From positions 186,001 to 250,000 of the forward strand of contig NZ_JACHCR010000006.1 of assembly GCF_014205845.1 (NCBI RefSeq): a stretch of DNA of 64,000 nt. Reading direction: 5' to 3'. Of the stretch, positions 45,220 to 53,352 are shown piece after piece. The notes below the pieces were generated by a model that searched no databases, was not told the origin of the DNA, and was given only the letters and a program-made list of their open reading frames with translations. The translations under genes were made by a program, and so were the position numbers. Each line of letters begins with the position of its first letter. Positions within the stretch are counted from its first letter, which is position 1. The stretch is from Mucilaginibacter cryoferens (GTDB lineage: Bacteria; Bacteroidota; Bacteroidia; Sphingobacteriales; Sphingobacteriaceae).

Positions 45220-45726
45220 TCAGCTGTTCTTATTGGCCGATGGAAACGGATTGGGCGGTATGTCAATAGGGAACGCTGCCTCATGTTTAGATTGTTTCAT
45301 CACAAAAGTACTTTGTACCGATCCTATGGCCATAATATGGAATAGATCGTTCATTAAAAACTGATGATAGGTTTCCAGATCTTTTACGGCTACCCTTAAA
45401 ATAAAATCATAAATGCCAGACATGTGGTAGCATTCCAGTACCTCAGGAAATTGAATAATTGCCTTCTCAAAATTGCGCAGGCTATCCTGCGAATGGTCTT
45501 TAAGCTGTATGTGTGTAAAAGCGATCAGGCTTCGTTCAATTTTTTTGGCATCAAGTACGGCAACATATTTTTTAATAAAGCCCTCTTCTTCCAGCCGCTT
45601 TATTCGCCTGTAAATAGGCGATGCGGTTTTGTGCAGTTTATCGGCAATTTCCTGGTTGGTAAGGCGCGCGTTTTCCTGTAATAGCTTTAGAATACTAATA
45701 TCGGTATTGTCGAGTTCGTTAAGCAT
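45220..45726 (-). CDS. Lrp/AsnC-family transcriptional regulator
   Basis: 168 residues. The N-terminal winged helix has NTDISILKLLQENARLTNQE, then ASPIYRRIKRLEEEGFIKKY. The C-terminal RAM effector domain has VLECYHMSGIYDFILRVAVK. It binds an amino acid and controls nearby or global genes. It is divergent from threonine dehydrogenase, a very common Lrp-controlled partner. Confidence 0.9.
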   Translation of the reverse strand: MLNELDNTDISILKLLQENARLTNQEIADKLHKTASPIYRRIKRLEEEGFIKKYVAVLDAKKIERSLIAFTHIQLKDHSQDSLRNFEKAIIQFPEVLECYHMSGIYDFILRVAVKDLETYHQFLMNDLFHIMAIGSVQSTFVMKQSKHEAAFPIDIPPNPFPSANKNS

Positions 45727-45878
45727 AGATGTGTTTACTGCAAATTAATATTCAAACATAATTCATTGCGCAATATTTTTTCTGATAATTGCTTGTTTTT
45801 GATTAAATATTTCAATTAATTGATTTCTGTGATGTTATTGAGTGATAAATCTGATTTTTGATGCAAATAATCACCTTT

Positions 45879-46841
45879 ATGAATTGTCAAAAAATGATAT
45901 TGGTAACCGGTGCCTGTGGGCAAATAGGTACCGAACTTGTGAAAGCGCTGCGCGATAAACATGGTAACCAAAATGTGATAGCCACTGATATCAGAGACGT
46001 TACAGATACTTCAGACGGTCCATATTTTCGTTTGGATGTATTGGATAGGGGAGAATTACAAAAGCTGGTTAGTGAGCTAAATATAACCCACATTTATCAT
46101 CTTGCCGCTGTATTATCTGCCAACGGCGAAAAAAATCCGATAGGTGCCTGGGATCTTAATATGCAAAGTTTGCTTAATGTGTTAGAAGTTGCGCGTATAG
46201 AAAACCTTCAGCAGGTTTTTTGGCCAAGCAGCATCGCCGTATTCGGCCCCGAGTCGCCAAAAGAACTTTGCGGTCAGTACGCTTTAACAGAGCCAACAAC
46301 CGTTTATGGTATAAGCAAAGCCGCTGGCGAACATTGGTGCAGGTACTATCATCAACAATACGGGCTTGATGTGCGCAGTCTGCGCTATCCCGGTCTTATC
46401 AGTCACTCGGCCCAGGCAGGTGGTGGCACTACCGATTACGCCGTTGATATTTTTCATCAGGCGGTAAATAAAGGGTCTTATGCGTGTTATTTAAAAGATG
46501 ATACCCGTTTACCAATGTTGTATATGCCCGATGCAGTGCGCGCTACGTTAGAGTTGATGGATGCCCCGGCAGAGCAACTTACTATACGTTCTTCATATAA
46601 CCTGGCCGGCATTTCTTTTACGCCCGAGCAACTGGCTATCGGTATCAATGCTCATTTGCCAGATTTTACCATAAGCTATCAACCCGATAAACGCCAGGCG
46701 ATAGCCGACAGCTGGCCTGCTTCTATTGACGATAAACAGGCCGCGAAAGACTGGGGATGGGCCCCTGCCTACGATCTGCAAGATATGATAGCAGATATGC
46801 TGCTGCATTTAGATACCCATGCGCATGAGAATTTTGCATGA
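45879..46841 (+). CDS. L-threonine 3-dehydrogenase, SDR type
   Basis: 320 residues from the ATG at 45879. The frame also offers starts at 45858 (TTG) and 45861, but these add a hydrophobic stub without family support. The NAD-binding motif is ILVTGACGQIGTEL, the Ser/Tyr/Lys site is FWPSSIAVFGP with TVYGISKAAGEHWCRYYH, and the typical RYPGLISHSAQAGGGTTDYA is present. This extended SDR family oxidises threonine to 2-amino-3-ketobutyrate, the first step to glycine or acetyl-CoA. No Kbl ligase is seen in the window. It is divergent from the Lrp gene. Confidence 0.88.
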   Translation: MNCQKMILVTGACGQIGTELVKALRDKHGNQNVIATDIRDVTDTSDGPYFRLDVLDRGELQKLVSELNITHIYHLAAVLSANGEKNPIGAWDLNMQSLLNVLEVARIENLQQVFWPSSIAVFGPESPKELCGQYALTEPTTVYGISKAAGEHWCRYYHQQYGLDVRSLRYPGLISHSAQAGGGTTDYAVDIFHQAVNKGSYACYLKDDTRLPMLYMPDAVRATLELMDAPAEQLTIRSSYNLAGISFTPEQLAIGINAHLPDFTISYQPDKRQAIADSWPASIDDKQAAKDWGWAPAYDLQDMIADMLLHLDTHAHENFA

Positions 46842-46869
46842 TAGCGTAGCTCAACAATAATAATTATAA

Positions 46870-46920
46870 AACCCATCAGCTTACCGTTTTAAACTGGTAA
46901 GCTGATGGGTTCTGTGTTTT
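46870..46920. terminator. Bidirectional terminator between threonine dehydrogenase and antiporter operon
   Basis: A perfect 16-base-pair stem (AACCCATCAGCTTACC, 46870-46885, and its complement, 46896-46911) encloses a 10-base loop. On the plus strand CTGTGTTTTT follows; on the minus strand TTATAATTATTATT follows. It therefore closes both converging transcripts. Confidence 0.95.
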
Positions 46921-47047
46921 TACGCTGGGTATTAGCAATTCATAAAACTTCGGTAAATATCATAAAAAGTCTTCTGGTACCGCTTTTACCTAAAGCCGTG
47001 ATCATGTATATTTACATTAACAGAACCGCGGATTATCCCATTATTGA

Positions 47048-48307
47048 TCAGCTCGATTCGATTAGCTGCAAGTTTTGCTCCTTCAAAAAATAATATTTCA
47101 TGATAGGGCCAGAGATGATCATGGTAACTACCGTCATCACAACAAGGCCCTCAAATACTGGCTCGCTTATTATTTTTGCCTGTAAGGCTAATAAACCCAG
47201 TACAATTTCCTGCGATCCCCTGGCATTCATGCCAAATGCCACAGCTATAGATTCATTTTTGGTCATGCCGCTCATCGCGCTGCCTATACCGGCCCCTATC
47301 AATTTAGCTAGGCAGGCAATAATGAGTATAATAAGTACTACTTCAAGGTTAAAATTGGCTATAAAATTAAGCCTTAAGCCAACGGAGGCGAAAAAGAGCG
47401 GAGCCAATACATTAATGGTAAATTGATGTAATACATGCTTATGTTTCTCTGTGAAATATTTAGAATCGTTAATGCCAATACCAACCAGGAAGGCACCAAA
47501 TATGCCCCGAACACCAAGCCCTTCGGTAATACAAGCGCTGATAAGACAAAGACAAACGGCCATGGTAAGCACCCTACCTGGTTTTTCGCCCTTACCCGCA
47601 AAGGCCAATAGTTTATGGATGAGCCAGCGCCCTCCGGTTAACATAAAAACCGCGTAAACAATAATTATACTCACCGACCAAAAAGAGGCCTCTCCTTTAC
47701 CAACATTCATAAGCTGGATAATAACTGAGAATAATATCCAGCCCAAAAAATCATCAACCATTGCCGCTGTTAGTACAATGTTGCCTATGCGGGTGTTCAG
47801 AATATCCAGATCGAGCAATATTTTGGTGATCACCGAAAGCGCGGTTATGGAAAGTGCAGTTCCAAAAAATAAAGAGGTAACTAATTGGTTATTAAAACCA
47901 TTTGCAAAATGACTTTGGTACAGGTACCATACCGCGGCAAAGCCAATGGCAAAGGGGAATATAATACCGGTTAAACTGATGCTGATAGCTTGTTTGCCAT
48001 TTTGCCGTATCTGTTTCAGATCTACTTCAAAACCGGCAATAAACATCAGCAAAATGATGCCGATATTGGCAATACCGTCAAATGCCTCGAAAGCATGCGG
48101 GGTAGAAAGGAAGATATCTTTAAAAACTGAGGGAAATAACAAGCCTAAAAGGGTAGGGCCCACAATTATACCCGCAAATATTTCGCCAATAATGGCGGGT
48201 AGTTTATACCGGCGGCACAATTCGCCCAGTAACCTTGCCGGTATCAGGATGATCAAAAGAATAAAGAGGAAATGGATGATCTCCGATGAATTAAGTTTAG
48301 ATACCAT
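47048..48307 (-). CDS. CPA2-type cation/proton antiporter
   Basis: 419 residues with about 12 hydrophobic helices and no C-terminal TrkA-N domain. The opening helices LPAIIGEIFAGIIVGPTLLG and the ion site AAMVDDFLGWILFSVI identify the Kef/NhaS-like CPA2 group. GMNARGSQEIVLGLLAL is also typical. It exchanges Na+ or K+ for H+ at the inner membrane. The gene starts 12 bases after the serine acetyltransferase stop, so it looks like the last member of the encapsulin operon. A link between ion exchange and the nanocompartment is not known. Confidence 0.88.
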   Translation of the reverse strand: MVSKLNSSEIIHFLFILLIILIPARLLGELCRRYKLPAIIGEIFAGIIVGPTLLGLLFPSVFKDIFLSTPHAFEAFDGIANIGIILLMFIAGFEVDLKQIRQNGKQAISISLTGIIFPFAIGFAAVWYLYQSHFANGFNNQLVTSLFFGTALSITALSVITKILLDLDILNTRIGNIVLTAAMVDDFLGWILFSVIIQLMNVGKGEASFWSVSIIIVYAVFMLTGGRWLIHKLLAFAGKGEKPGRVLTMAVCLCLISACITEGLGVRGIFGAFLVGIGINDSKYFTEKHKHVLHQFTINVLAPLFFASVGLRLNFIANFNLEVVLIILIIACLAKLIGAGIGSAMSGMTKNESIAVAFGMNARGSQEIVLGLLALQAKIISEPVFEGLVVMTVVTMIISGPIMKYYFLKEQNLQLIESS

Positions 48308-48319
48308 GTTTGAATTAAA

Positions 48320-49138
48320 TTATTGCAGGTTTTCTTTTACCTCAATTCGTAATTGATGGGTATTAAAAACATGCGAAAATGGCTGTACGCTTTTTGTTAA
48401 AAATACGCTGCCGCCAATCACGCTGTGATGGCCAATTATTGTACGGCCTCCTAAAATGGTACTTCGGGCATAAATAACCACATTATCCTCCACTGTGGGA
48501 TGTCGTTTTGTTTCAGACAATTCTTTACTAACCTGCGCGGCCCCTAATGTTACACCCTGGTATATGGTTACATATTTGCCAATAATACTGGTTGCGCCAA
48601 TAACAATCCCTGTTCCGTGGTCGATACAAAAAGGCACACCAATTGTAGCTTTGGGATGTATATCAACCCCGGTTTTACCATGCGCGTGCTCAGATAATAT
48701 CCTGGGCAAAATTGGTATAGCCAAACGGGTAAGCTGATGGGCTATCCGGTAAACCGCTATAGCATAAAAACCCGGATAAGATACGATTACCTCATGCACG
48801 CTGGTAGCGGCAGGGTCTTTATCATAAATCATGGAAGCATCCTGTCGCAGGTCCTGGTAAATTTCATTCAATGCATCATAAAATGAAATAACAGCCTCCT
48901 CAATATCAATATCTTTCGGATCAAGATAACTTAACAATATGTTTTCAAGGTCTATCTGGTTCTTTTTTAAATGACCGCCATATATGGAAAGTTTATTGGC
49001 ATGGTTATTTGGAAACAGAAACTCAAAAAGATCAGACAGCCAGCCTACGCACTGCCTGATCTTTGGTGTTGCTTCCCATTCGGCTTTATGGGTTTCATAA
49101 AGCGTTTGTATAAAGCTGTCAAATTTATCGTCTTTCAT
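48320..49138 (-). CDS. Serine O-acetyltransferase (CysE/EpsC-like)
   Basis: 272 residues. An alpha-helical N-terminal domain (about 1-145) precedes a left-handed parallel beta-helix of hexapeptide repeats. In it IHPKATIGVPFCIDHGTGIV and IGKYVTIYQGVTLGA carry the active His and acetyl-CoA contacts. It makes O-acetyl-L-serine, the acceptor for sulfide in cysteine synthesis. It begins 8 bases after the cysteine desulfurase stop. A serine acetyltransferase beside encapsulin and cysteine desulfurase is the known family 2A gene arrangement, which supports a role in sulfur or cysteine storage. Confidence 0.9.
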   Translation of the reverse strand: MKDDKFDSFIQTLYETHKAEWEATPKIRQCVGWLSDLFEFLFPNNHANKLSIYGGHLKKNQIDLENILLSYLDPKDIDIEEAVISFYDALNEIYQDLRQDASMIYDKDPAATSVHEVIVSYPGFYAIAVYRIAHQLTRLAIPILPRILSEHAHGKTGVDIHPKATIGVPFCIDHGTGIVIGATSIIGKYVTIYQGVTLGAAQVSKELSETKRHPTVEDNVVIYARSTILGGRTIIGHHSVIGGSVFLTKSVQPFSHVFNTHQLRIEVKENLQ

Positions 49139-49146
49139 ATCCTCTA

Positions 49147-51072
49147 TTATCGTTTAAGGCTATGGAGGGTGTTCACCAGCAAGTCAATTTCGGCACAGGT
49201 ATTATAAAATGCCAAAGATGGCCTAACTGTTGCCTCTACACCAAAACGGCGTAATATTGGCTGCGCGCAGTGATGGCCAGAGCGTACGGCAATACCTTGT
49301 TTATTTAATGCCGCGCCTACCTCCTCGGTTTTGTAGCCGTCTAACACAAATGATAAAACACTTGCCTTATCAGGTGCTGTGCCTATCAAACGTATTCCTT
49401 TTACCTCCTTTAATAACTGGGTTGCGTAAACCAGCAGGTAATGTTCGTATTGTGCTATCAACGGCATGCCTAACCGGCTTACATAGTCAATGGCGGCACC
49501 AAGGCCAACAGCATCGGCAATATTGCCTGTTCCGGCTTCAAAACGACTGGGGGCATCATGGTATTGGGTATGCTCAAAAGTTACATCTTTGATCATGTTG
49601 CCGCCGCCCTGCCAGGGTTGGGTTTCATTTAACAGATCCTCTTTGCCGTAAAGTACACCTATACCGGTTGGGCCAAATACCTTGTGTCCCGAGAAAACAA
49701 ACCAGTCGGCATCTAAAACCTGCACATCAACCGGCATGTGCGATACAGATTGAGCGCCATCTACCAATACTTTTGCCCCGGCCAAGTGTGCCAGTTGTAC
49801 AATTTGCGCGGCAGGTGTTACTGTACCCAAAGCATTTGATACCTGGGTAAAAGACACCAGTTTGGTTTTTGGGCCGAGAAGTTTTACGTATTCGTCAATC
49901 AGTATTTGTCCGTCATCATCAACGGGGATAACTTTGATCTTTAAACCTTTTTTTGCTGCCAGCTGTTGCCACGGTACAATGTTGGCGTGGTGTTCTAACT
50001 GGCTTACAATGATCTCGTCGCCGGCGTTAAGGTTTTGTTCGCCCCAGCTTTTGGCTACCAGGTTAATGGCCTCGGTAGCACCACGAACAAATATGATCTC
50101 GTTGATTGAGTGTGCATTTAAAAAGGTCTGCACTTTTTTGCGTGCGCCTTCATATGCATCGGTTGCCCTTGCGGCCAACTCATGCGCCGCACGATGGATA
50201 TTGGAATTTTCGTGCTCGTAAAAGTAACTGATGCGGTCAATTACCTGCCTGGGTTTTTGCGTGGTAGCGGCATTATCCAGCCATACCAATTGTTTTCCAT
50301 TAACCTGCTCCTGGAGTATGGGAAAGTCGCGCCTCACAATGTTCACATCAAACGGCGGACTGATAATATGGCTAAGGCCCGCAGGCTTAACTTTTTCCGG
50401 CTCCGATTTAACTGCAGGTAGTCCATGATTATCTGATAAAAAATAAAACGGAATTTCTGTAGCAACAGGCGCGCCTGTAAACGGCAAAGCATTTGAGGGG
50501 CCTGATGTACGAATGTCGCTCAATATTTTCTTCAGATCGATATCAAAAGCTTGCTCCTGCTGGTATGGCAGCTGGAACAAGCCTTCGGGGGCAGGTGAAA
50601 GCTGTTCTACCGGGAAGCTTTGCTTTAAAGAAACATCAGGTATAAGATCGGTTTTCACCAGGTAAGAATCGTAACCGTAACCGGGTTTGGTGGGAAATTG
50701 CCCACCAAATGCTATAGGGTTACTATCCCGAACAGGTGCCGCTGGATGTGGGGAGCTGCTTAAGTTAGGGTCCGCAAAACTTGTTTGCGGATCTTTTAGG
50801 TTGACAACATTATTCTGATTAACTGCTGAGGGCGAAACACCACCACCTCCAATTGTACTTGAAGGAGCCGACACCGATGGCGCATTTATATGCGGAAACT
50901 GATTAAATAAAGCCGCATCAGCTACATTGCCCGACAAAGGAAATGCTTCAGGAGTTTGTTGAAGAGGTAATTGGCTTACAACATCCGCTGGTCCCGATTT
51001 AAAGAACTGGTTAGCCAGTTGCTCCAGTTCCTGCAGGTTGGGTAAGTTATCCTGATTAATATTTGTACTCAT
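49147..51072 (-). CDS. Cysteine desulfurase with N-terminal encapsulin cargo domain
   Basis: 641 residues. Residues about 241-641 are a full SufS-type PLP enzyme: the PLP Lys464 is in FSGHKVFGPTGIG and the persulfide Cys602 in VRSGHHCAQPILRRF. Residues 1-240 are low-complexity and Pro/Ser/Asn-rich, with short conserved-looking blocks: NLPNLQELEQLANQFF (9-26), SYLVKTDLIPDVSLKQSFPV (136-155) and TEIPFYFLSDNHG (205-217). Such extensions act as encapsulation signals in family 2A systems. The enzyme would release sulfur from cysteine inside the shell. The gene overlaps the shell gene by 17 bases. Confidence 0.9.
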   Translation of the reverse strand: MSTNINQDNLPNLQELEQLANQFFKSGPADVVSQLPLQQTPEAFPLSGNVADAALFNQFPHINAPSVSAPSSTIGGGGVSPSAVNQNNVVNLKDPQTSFADPNLSSSPHPAAPVRDSNPIAFGGQFPTKPGYGYDSYLVKTDLIPDVSLKQSFPVEQLSPAPEGLFQLPYQQEQAFDIDLKKILSDIRTSGPSNALPFTGAPVATEIPFYFLSDNHGLPAVKSEPEKVKPAGLSHIISPPFDVNIVRRDFPILQEQVNGKQLVWLDNAATTQKPRQVIDRISYFYEHENSNIHRAAHELAARATDAYEGARKKVQTFLNAHSINEIIFVRGATEAINLVAKSWGEQNLNAGDEIIVSQLEHHANIVPWQQLAAKKGLKIKVIPVDDDGQILIDEYVKLLGPKTKLVSFTQVSNALGTVTPAAQIVQLAHLAGAKVLVDGAQSVSHMPVDVQVLDADWFVFSGHKVFGPTGIGVLYGKEDLLNETQPWQGGGNMIKDVTFEHTQYHDAPSRFEAGTGNIADAVGLGAAIDYVSRLGMPLIAQYEHYLLVYATQLLKEVKGIRLIGTAPDKASVLSFVLDGYKTEEVGAALNKQGIAVRSGHHCAQPILRRFGVEATVRPSLAFYNTCAEIDLLVNTLHSLKR

Positions 51073-51976
51073 GGTAATTACCTAAATCAACATCCTCTAA
51101 AACAGCGATAGCATCATCAACCAATACGGCTAAAGAGCAATAAAGCGAAACCAGGTATGAGGCAATAGCTTTATTATTGATGCCCATAAAGCGTACAGAT
51201 AACCCCGGTGACTGTTCTCCCGGTAAACCTGGCTGAAATAAGCCTACAACACCCTGGCGGCTTTCGCCTGTACGCAAAAGAATGATCTTTGATTTGTTAT
51301 TTACGATGGGCAATTTATCAGACGGGATAAGCGGGATGCCCCTCCAGGTAATAAACTGGGAGCCGAATAACGAAACAGTTGGCGGCGGTACACCACGACG
51401 GGTACATTCCCTGCCAAAAGCGGCTATGGCTAAAGGATGTAACAGGAAAAAGCCCGGCTCTTTCCAAACTTTGGTAATCAGTTCGTCCAGATCATCAGGG
51501 GTAGGGGGGCCTAACCTGGTTTTAATTTTTTGCGATGCGGCAACGCTGCTTAACAACCCGTATTCGGTATTGTTGATCAGTTCGCTTTCCTGTCTTTCTT
51601 TAACAATCTCGATAGTAAGGCGTAACTGCTCGCTGATCTGGTTATAAGGTTTGCTGTACAGGTCAGATACCCGGGTGTGTACATCTAATACGGTGTTTAC
51701 AGCGCTCAGGTTATACTCCCGTGGGTTTTCTTCATAATCAACAAATGTTGAGGGTAATTCGCGTTCGTCGCGGTTGGAGCAATCTACTTCTACATTGTTG
51801 GCATCTACAACCTTGTTTAAGCGGTAAACACCCGATTCAACCGGAACCCAGTTTAATAAGTGCGTAAGCCAGCGAGGCGTAATGGTTGACAGTTGTGGTA
51901 CAGTGCGGGTTGCAACGGCTAACTGCCTGGCGGCTACATCACCAAGGGCGGTTTGTTTTGGTTTTTGATCTGGCAT
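51056..51976 (-). CDS. Family 2A encapsulin shell protein (SrpI-like)
   Basis: 306 residues with the HK97-like fold expected of SrpI-type encapsulins. Landmarks are TALGDVAARQLAVATRTVPQ, ITPRWLTHLLNWVPVESGVY, FVDYEENPREYNL, GFFLLHPLAIAAFGRECTRR and RRGVPPPTVSLFGSQFITWR. The last two regions are strongly conserved in this family. It should self-assemble into a hollow shell that houses the cysteine desulfurase encoded just downstream. In Synechococcus the relative is induced by sulfur starvation. The upstream region has the shared regulatory element at 52047-52068 and a TATAATTG box. Confidence 0.9.
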   Translation of the reverse strand: MPDQKPKQTALGDVAARQLAVATRTVPQLSTITPRWLTHLLNWVPVESGVYRLNKVVDANNVEVDCSNRDERELPSTFVDYEENPREYNLSAVNTVLDVHTRVSDLYSKPYNQISEQLRLTIEIVKERQESELINNTEYGLLSSVAASQKIKTRLGPPTPDDLDELITKVWKEPGFFLLHPLAIAAFGRECTRRGVPPPTVSLFGSQFITWRGIPLIPSDKLPIVNNKSKIILLRTGESRQGVVGLFQPGLPGEQSPGLSVRFMGINNKAIASYLVSLYCSLAVLVDDAIAVLEDVDLGNYHEYKY

Positions 51977-52034
51977 ACGATAGAATGAAAAATGCTTTAA
52001 AATGCTTTAATATTTATGTGTTTAACTGTGAATA

Positions 52035-52068
52035 CAATTATAATACATTAATTCTATAGAATTAGTAT
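52035..52068 (-). promoter_or_regulatory. Shared element (site a) plus -7 box for the encapsulin operon
   Basis: On the minus strand ATACTAATTCTATAGA begins the element (52068 to 52047), which contains a perfect 16-base palindrome, TAATTCTATAGAATTA (52049-52064). A TATAATTG box (52042-52035), one mismatch from TANNTTTG, follows 4 bases further on. The element agrees with that before the TlpA operon at 18 of 22 positions, counted by eye. Confidence 0.6.
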
Positions 52069-52137
52069 GGTATTTGAATTTAGAGATAAAATAATCTTTG
52101 ATTATCTGGAGTTAATTAAAATTTAATATTGTTTTTT

Positions 52138-52284
52138 TTAAGGAAATATGCCTGAATTTCCGGAGACAATCACTGGGTTTCGTGGAGCGTTCTTAGCCAG
52201 CGACCTGTTGTTACCCAAGAAATTTTTGATAGCTGCTATCTTACCTGTGCGTACCAGGTACCCAATTAAGAGTGCTATTAACAT
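52138..52284 (-). CDS. Possible small membrane protein after PhyH (48 residues)
   Basis: The frame starts with ATG 5 bases after the PhyH stop and runs 48 codons to TAA. The protein begins MLIALLIGYLVRTGKIAA, a likely single membrane helix with a basic flank, and continues with a basic, Asn/Pro-containing tail. The close spacing to PhyH suggests a coupled gene. Chance openness over 147 bases is quite possible and no relative is known to me, so this is a candidate only. Confidence 0.3.
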   Translation of the reverse strand: MLIALLIGYLVRTGKIAAIKNFLGNNRSLAKNAPRNPVIVSGNSGIFP

Positions 52285-52289
52285 GATCG

Positions 52290-53096
52290 TTATTTAACAA
52301 TGCCCGCAAACCGTTGATAAAAAGCCGTAGGGCTATCTGCATGCTTTGGCTCATATTTGCCGGCTATAATGGGGATATAAATTACCCTTCTGCGGCTTTC
52401 TTCACCGGCAACTGTTGATTGGGCTACGCGGTGCCACAACCTACCGTCGTGAATGGTAAGATCGCCGGCGGTTGGCGTAATAGCTACTTCGTTTTCATCC
52501 GTATCGTGATCAAGGAAATATTTTTTACGAAAAAGCATCTGGTAAAGGCTCTGCTGGTGGGTGCCCGGTAAAATGCGCAATCCGCCGTTCTCTGGCTTAA
52601 GGGTACTTAGGTGGATGCCCACATTTAGCATAGGGTTTAAGCGCGAGCCATGGAAAATATCGCGCAAACCATCGGTATGCCAGCCCATTTTTGTAAAGCT
52701 GCTTTCGGGGCCATTTACATAGTGATTAAAAACCATCCCGTCTTTTTCATCGGTACCTAAACGTGCACCTTCGCCAATGAGATTGAGCAACACCTGGAAA
52801 CGCGGATCTTTAGAAAACTCATCCAGCAAAGAATGGTTTTTGTTGATAAACGCAAAACGTTGTACAATAGGGGAACCGTCTACATCCTTACCATATTTTA
52901 TAGGTACTCCATTCACTTTTTCCACCTTATTGGCTATCCAGTTTTGCTGTACCTGTTCAGATGCGTTTATGATATCGGCTACAGTTTCGGGCTTAATAAA
53001 GTTGGTGAAATGTATAAAGCCGTGTTGGTTAAAAAAAGCCTGTTGTTGCGGCGTAATTATACTGCCTAAAGTGAATTTTTGATATGAGTTTGCCAT
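52290..53096 (-). CDS. Phytanoyl-CoA dioxygenase (PhyH) family oxygenase
   Basis: 268 residues with the Fe(II)/2-oxoglutarate jelly-roll fold. The iron ligands are His and Asp in MGWHTDGLRDIFHG and the distal His in HDGRLWHRVAQ; the Arg that holds 2-oxoglutarate is in EESRRRVIYIP. FFNQHGFIHFTNFIKPE is the usual start. The substrate is not readable. The 5' leader has a promoter with the shared element (site b) and a 15-codon ORF ending CSCCC, which ties it to cysteine-dependent control. An oxygenase acting on an organosulfur compound is one possibility. Confidence 0.85.
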   Translation of the reverse strand: MANSYQKFTLGSIITPQQQAFFNQHGFIHFTNFIKPETVADIINASEQVQQNWIANKVEKVNGVPIKYGKDVDGSPIVQRFAFINKNHSLLDEFSKDPRFQVLLNLIGEGARLGTDEKDGMVFNHYVNGPESSFTKMGWHTDGLRDIFHGSRLNPMLNVGIHLSTLKPENGGLRILPGTHQQSLYQMLFRKKYFLDHDTDENEVAITPTAGDLTIHDGRLWHRVAQSTVAGEESRRRVIYIPIIAGKYEPKHADSPTAFYQRFAGIVK

Positions 53097-53189
53097 GAGA
53101 TATGGTTATTAAAATGCGTAAAAAAGGTGTTAAAATGCAAGGTAGCGTGCTAAGCGGTATTTAAGATCGGGAGCGGGGCGTTGGGGAAA

Positions 53190-53237
53190 TTAACAACAAC
53201 AGCTACACATGGCCCTTTTTGGTAAGGGCATTCGCAT
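53190..53237 (-). CDS. Polycysteine leader peptide of the PhyH gene
   Basis: A 15-codon ORF reads MRMPLPKRAMCSCCC and stops with TAA. It sits between the promoter at 53307-53336 and the PhyH start at 53096, with 93 bases from its stop to the gene. A terminal cluster of four Cys codons in five positions is very unlikely by chance and fits a leader peptide that senses charged tRNA-Cys. Similar frames precede other genes in this neighbourhood. Confidence 0.6.
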   Translation of the reverse strand: MRMPLPKRAMCSCCC

Positions 53238-53301
53238 GGTAAATGCAAAGGATATGTGTTGGTGGTAATTCAATGTATATAATATCTATCTATTTAATAG
53301 A

Positions 53302-53336
53302 CTATGCAAATGTATAGAATTAATTTAACGAAACAA
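53302..53336 (-). promoter_or_regulatory. PhyH promoter with shared element (site b)
   Basis: On the minus strand TTG (53336-53334), 19 bases, then TACATTTG (53314-53307) give an exact Bacteroidota promoter. The element TATAGAATTAAT (53313-53324, plus strand) lies between the boxes and shares 12 bases with site d. A repressor bound here would block the polymerase. Confidence 0.65.
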
Positions 53337-53352
53337 GTTTTTGTGATTTTTT

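Larger units (their letters stand above)
51977..52289. other. Upstream region of the encapsulin operon
   Basis: 313 bases. The part next to the shell gene carries the operator/promoter element (52035-52068) and a leader of only about 50 bases without a small ORF. The part next to PhyH holds the 48-codon frame at 52138-52284, annotated separately. Nothing else is recognised. Confidence 0.6.

Noticed and set aside
46905..47093. 62-residue plus-strand frame after threonine dehydrogenase
   Set aside because: It starts inside the terminator stem and overlaps the end of the antiporter gene. No coding signal supports it.
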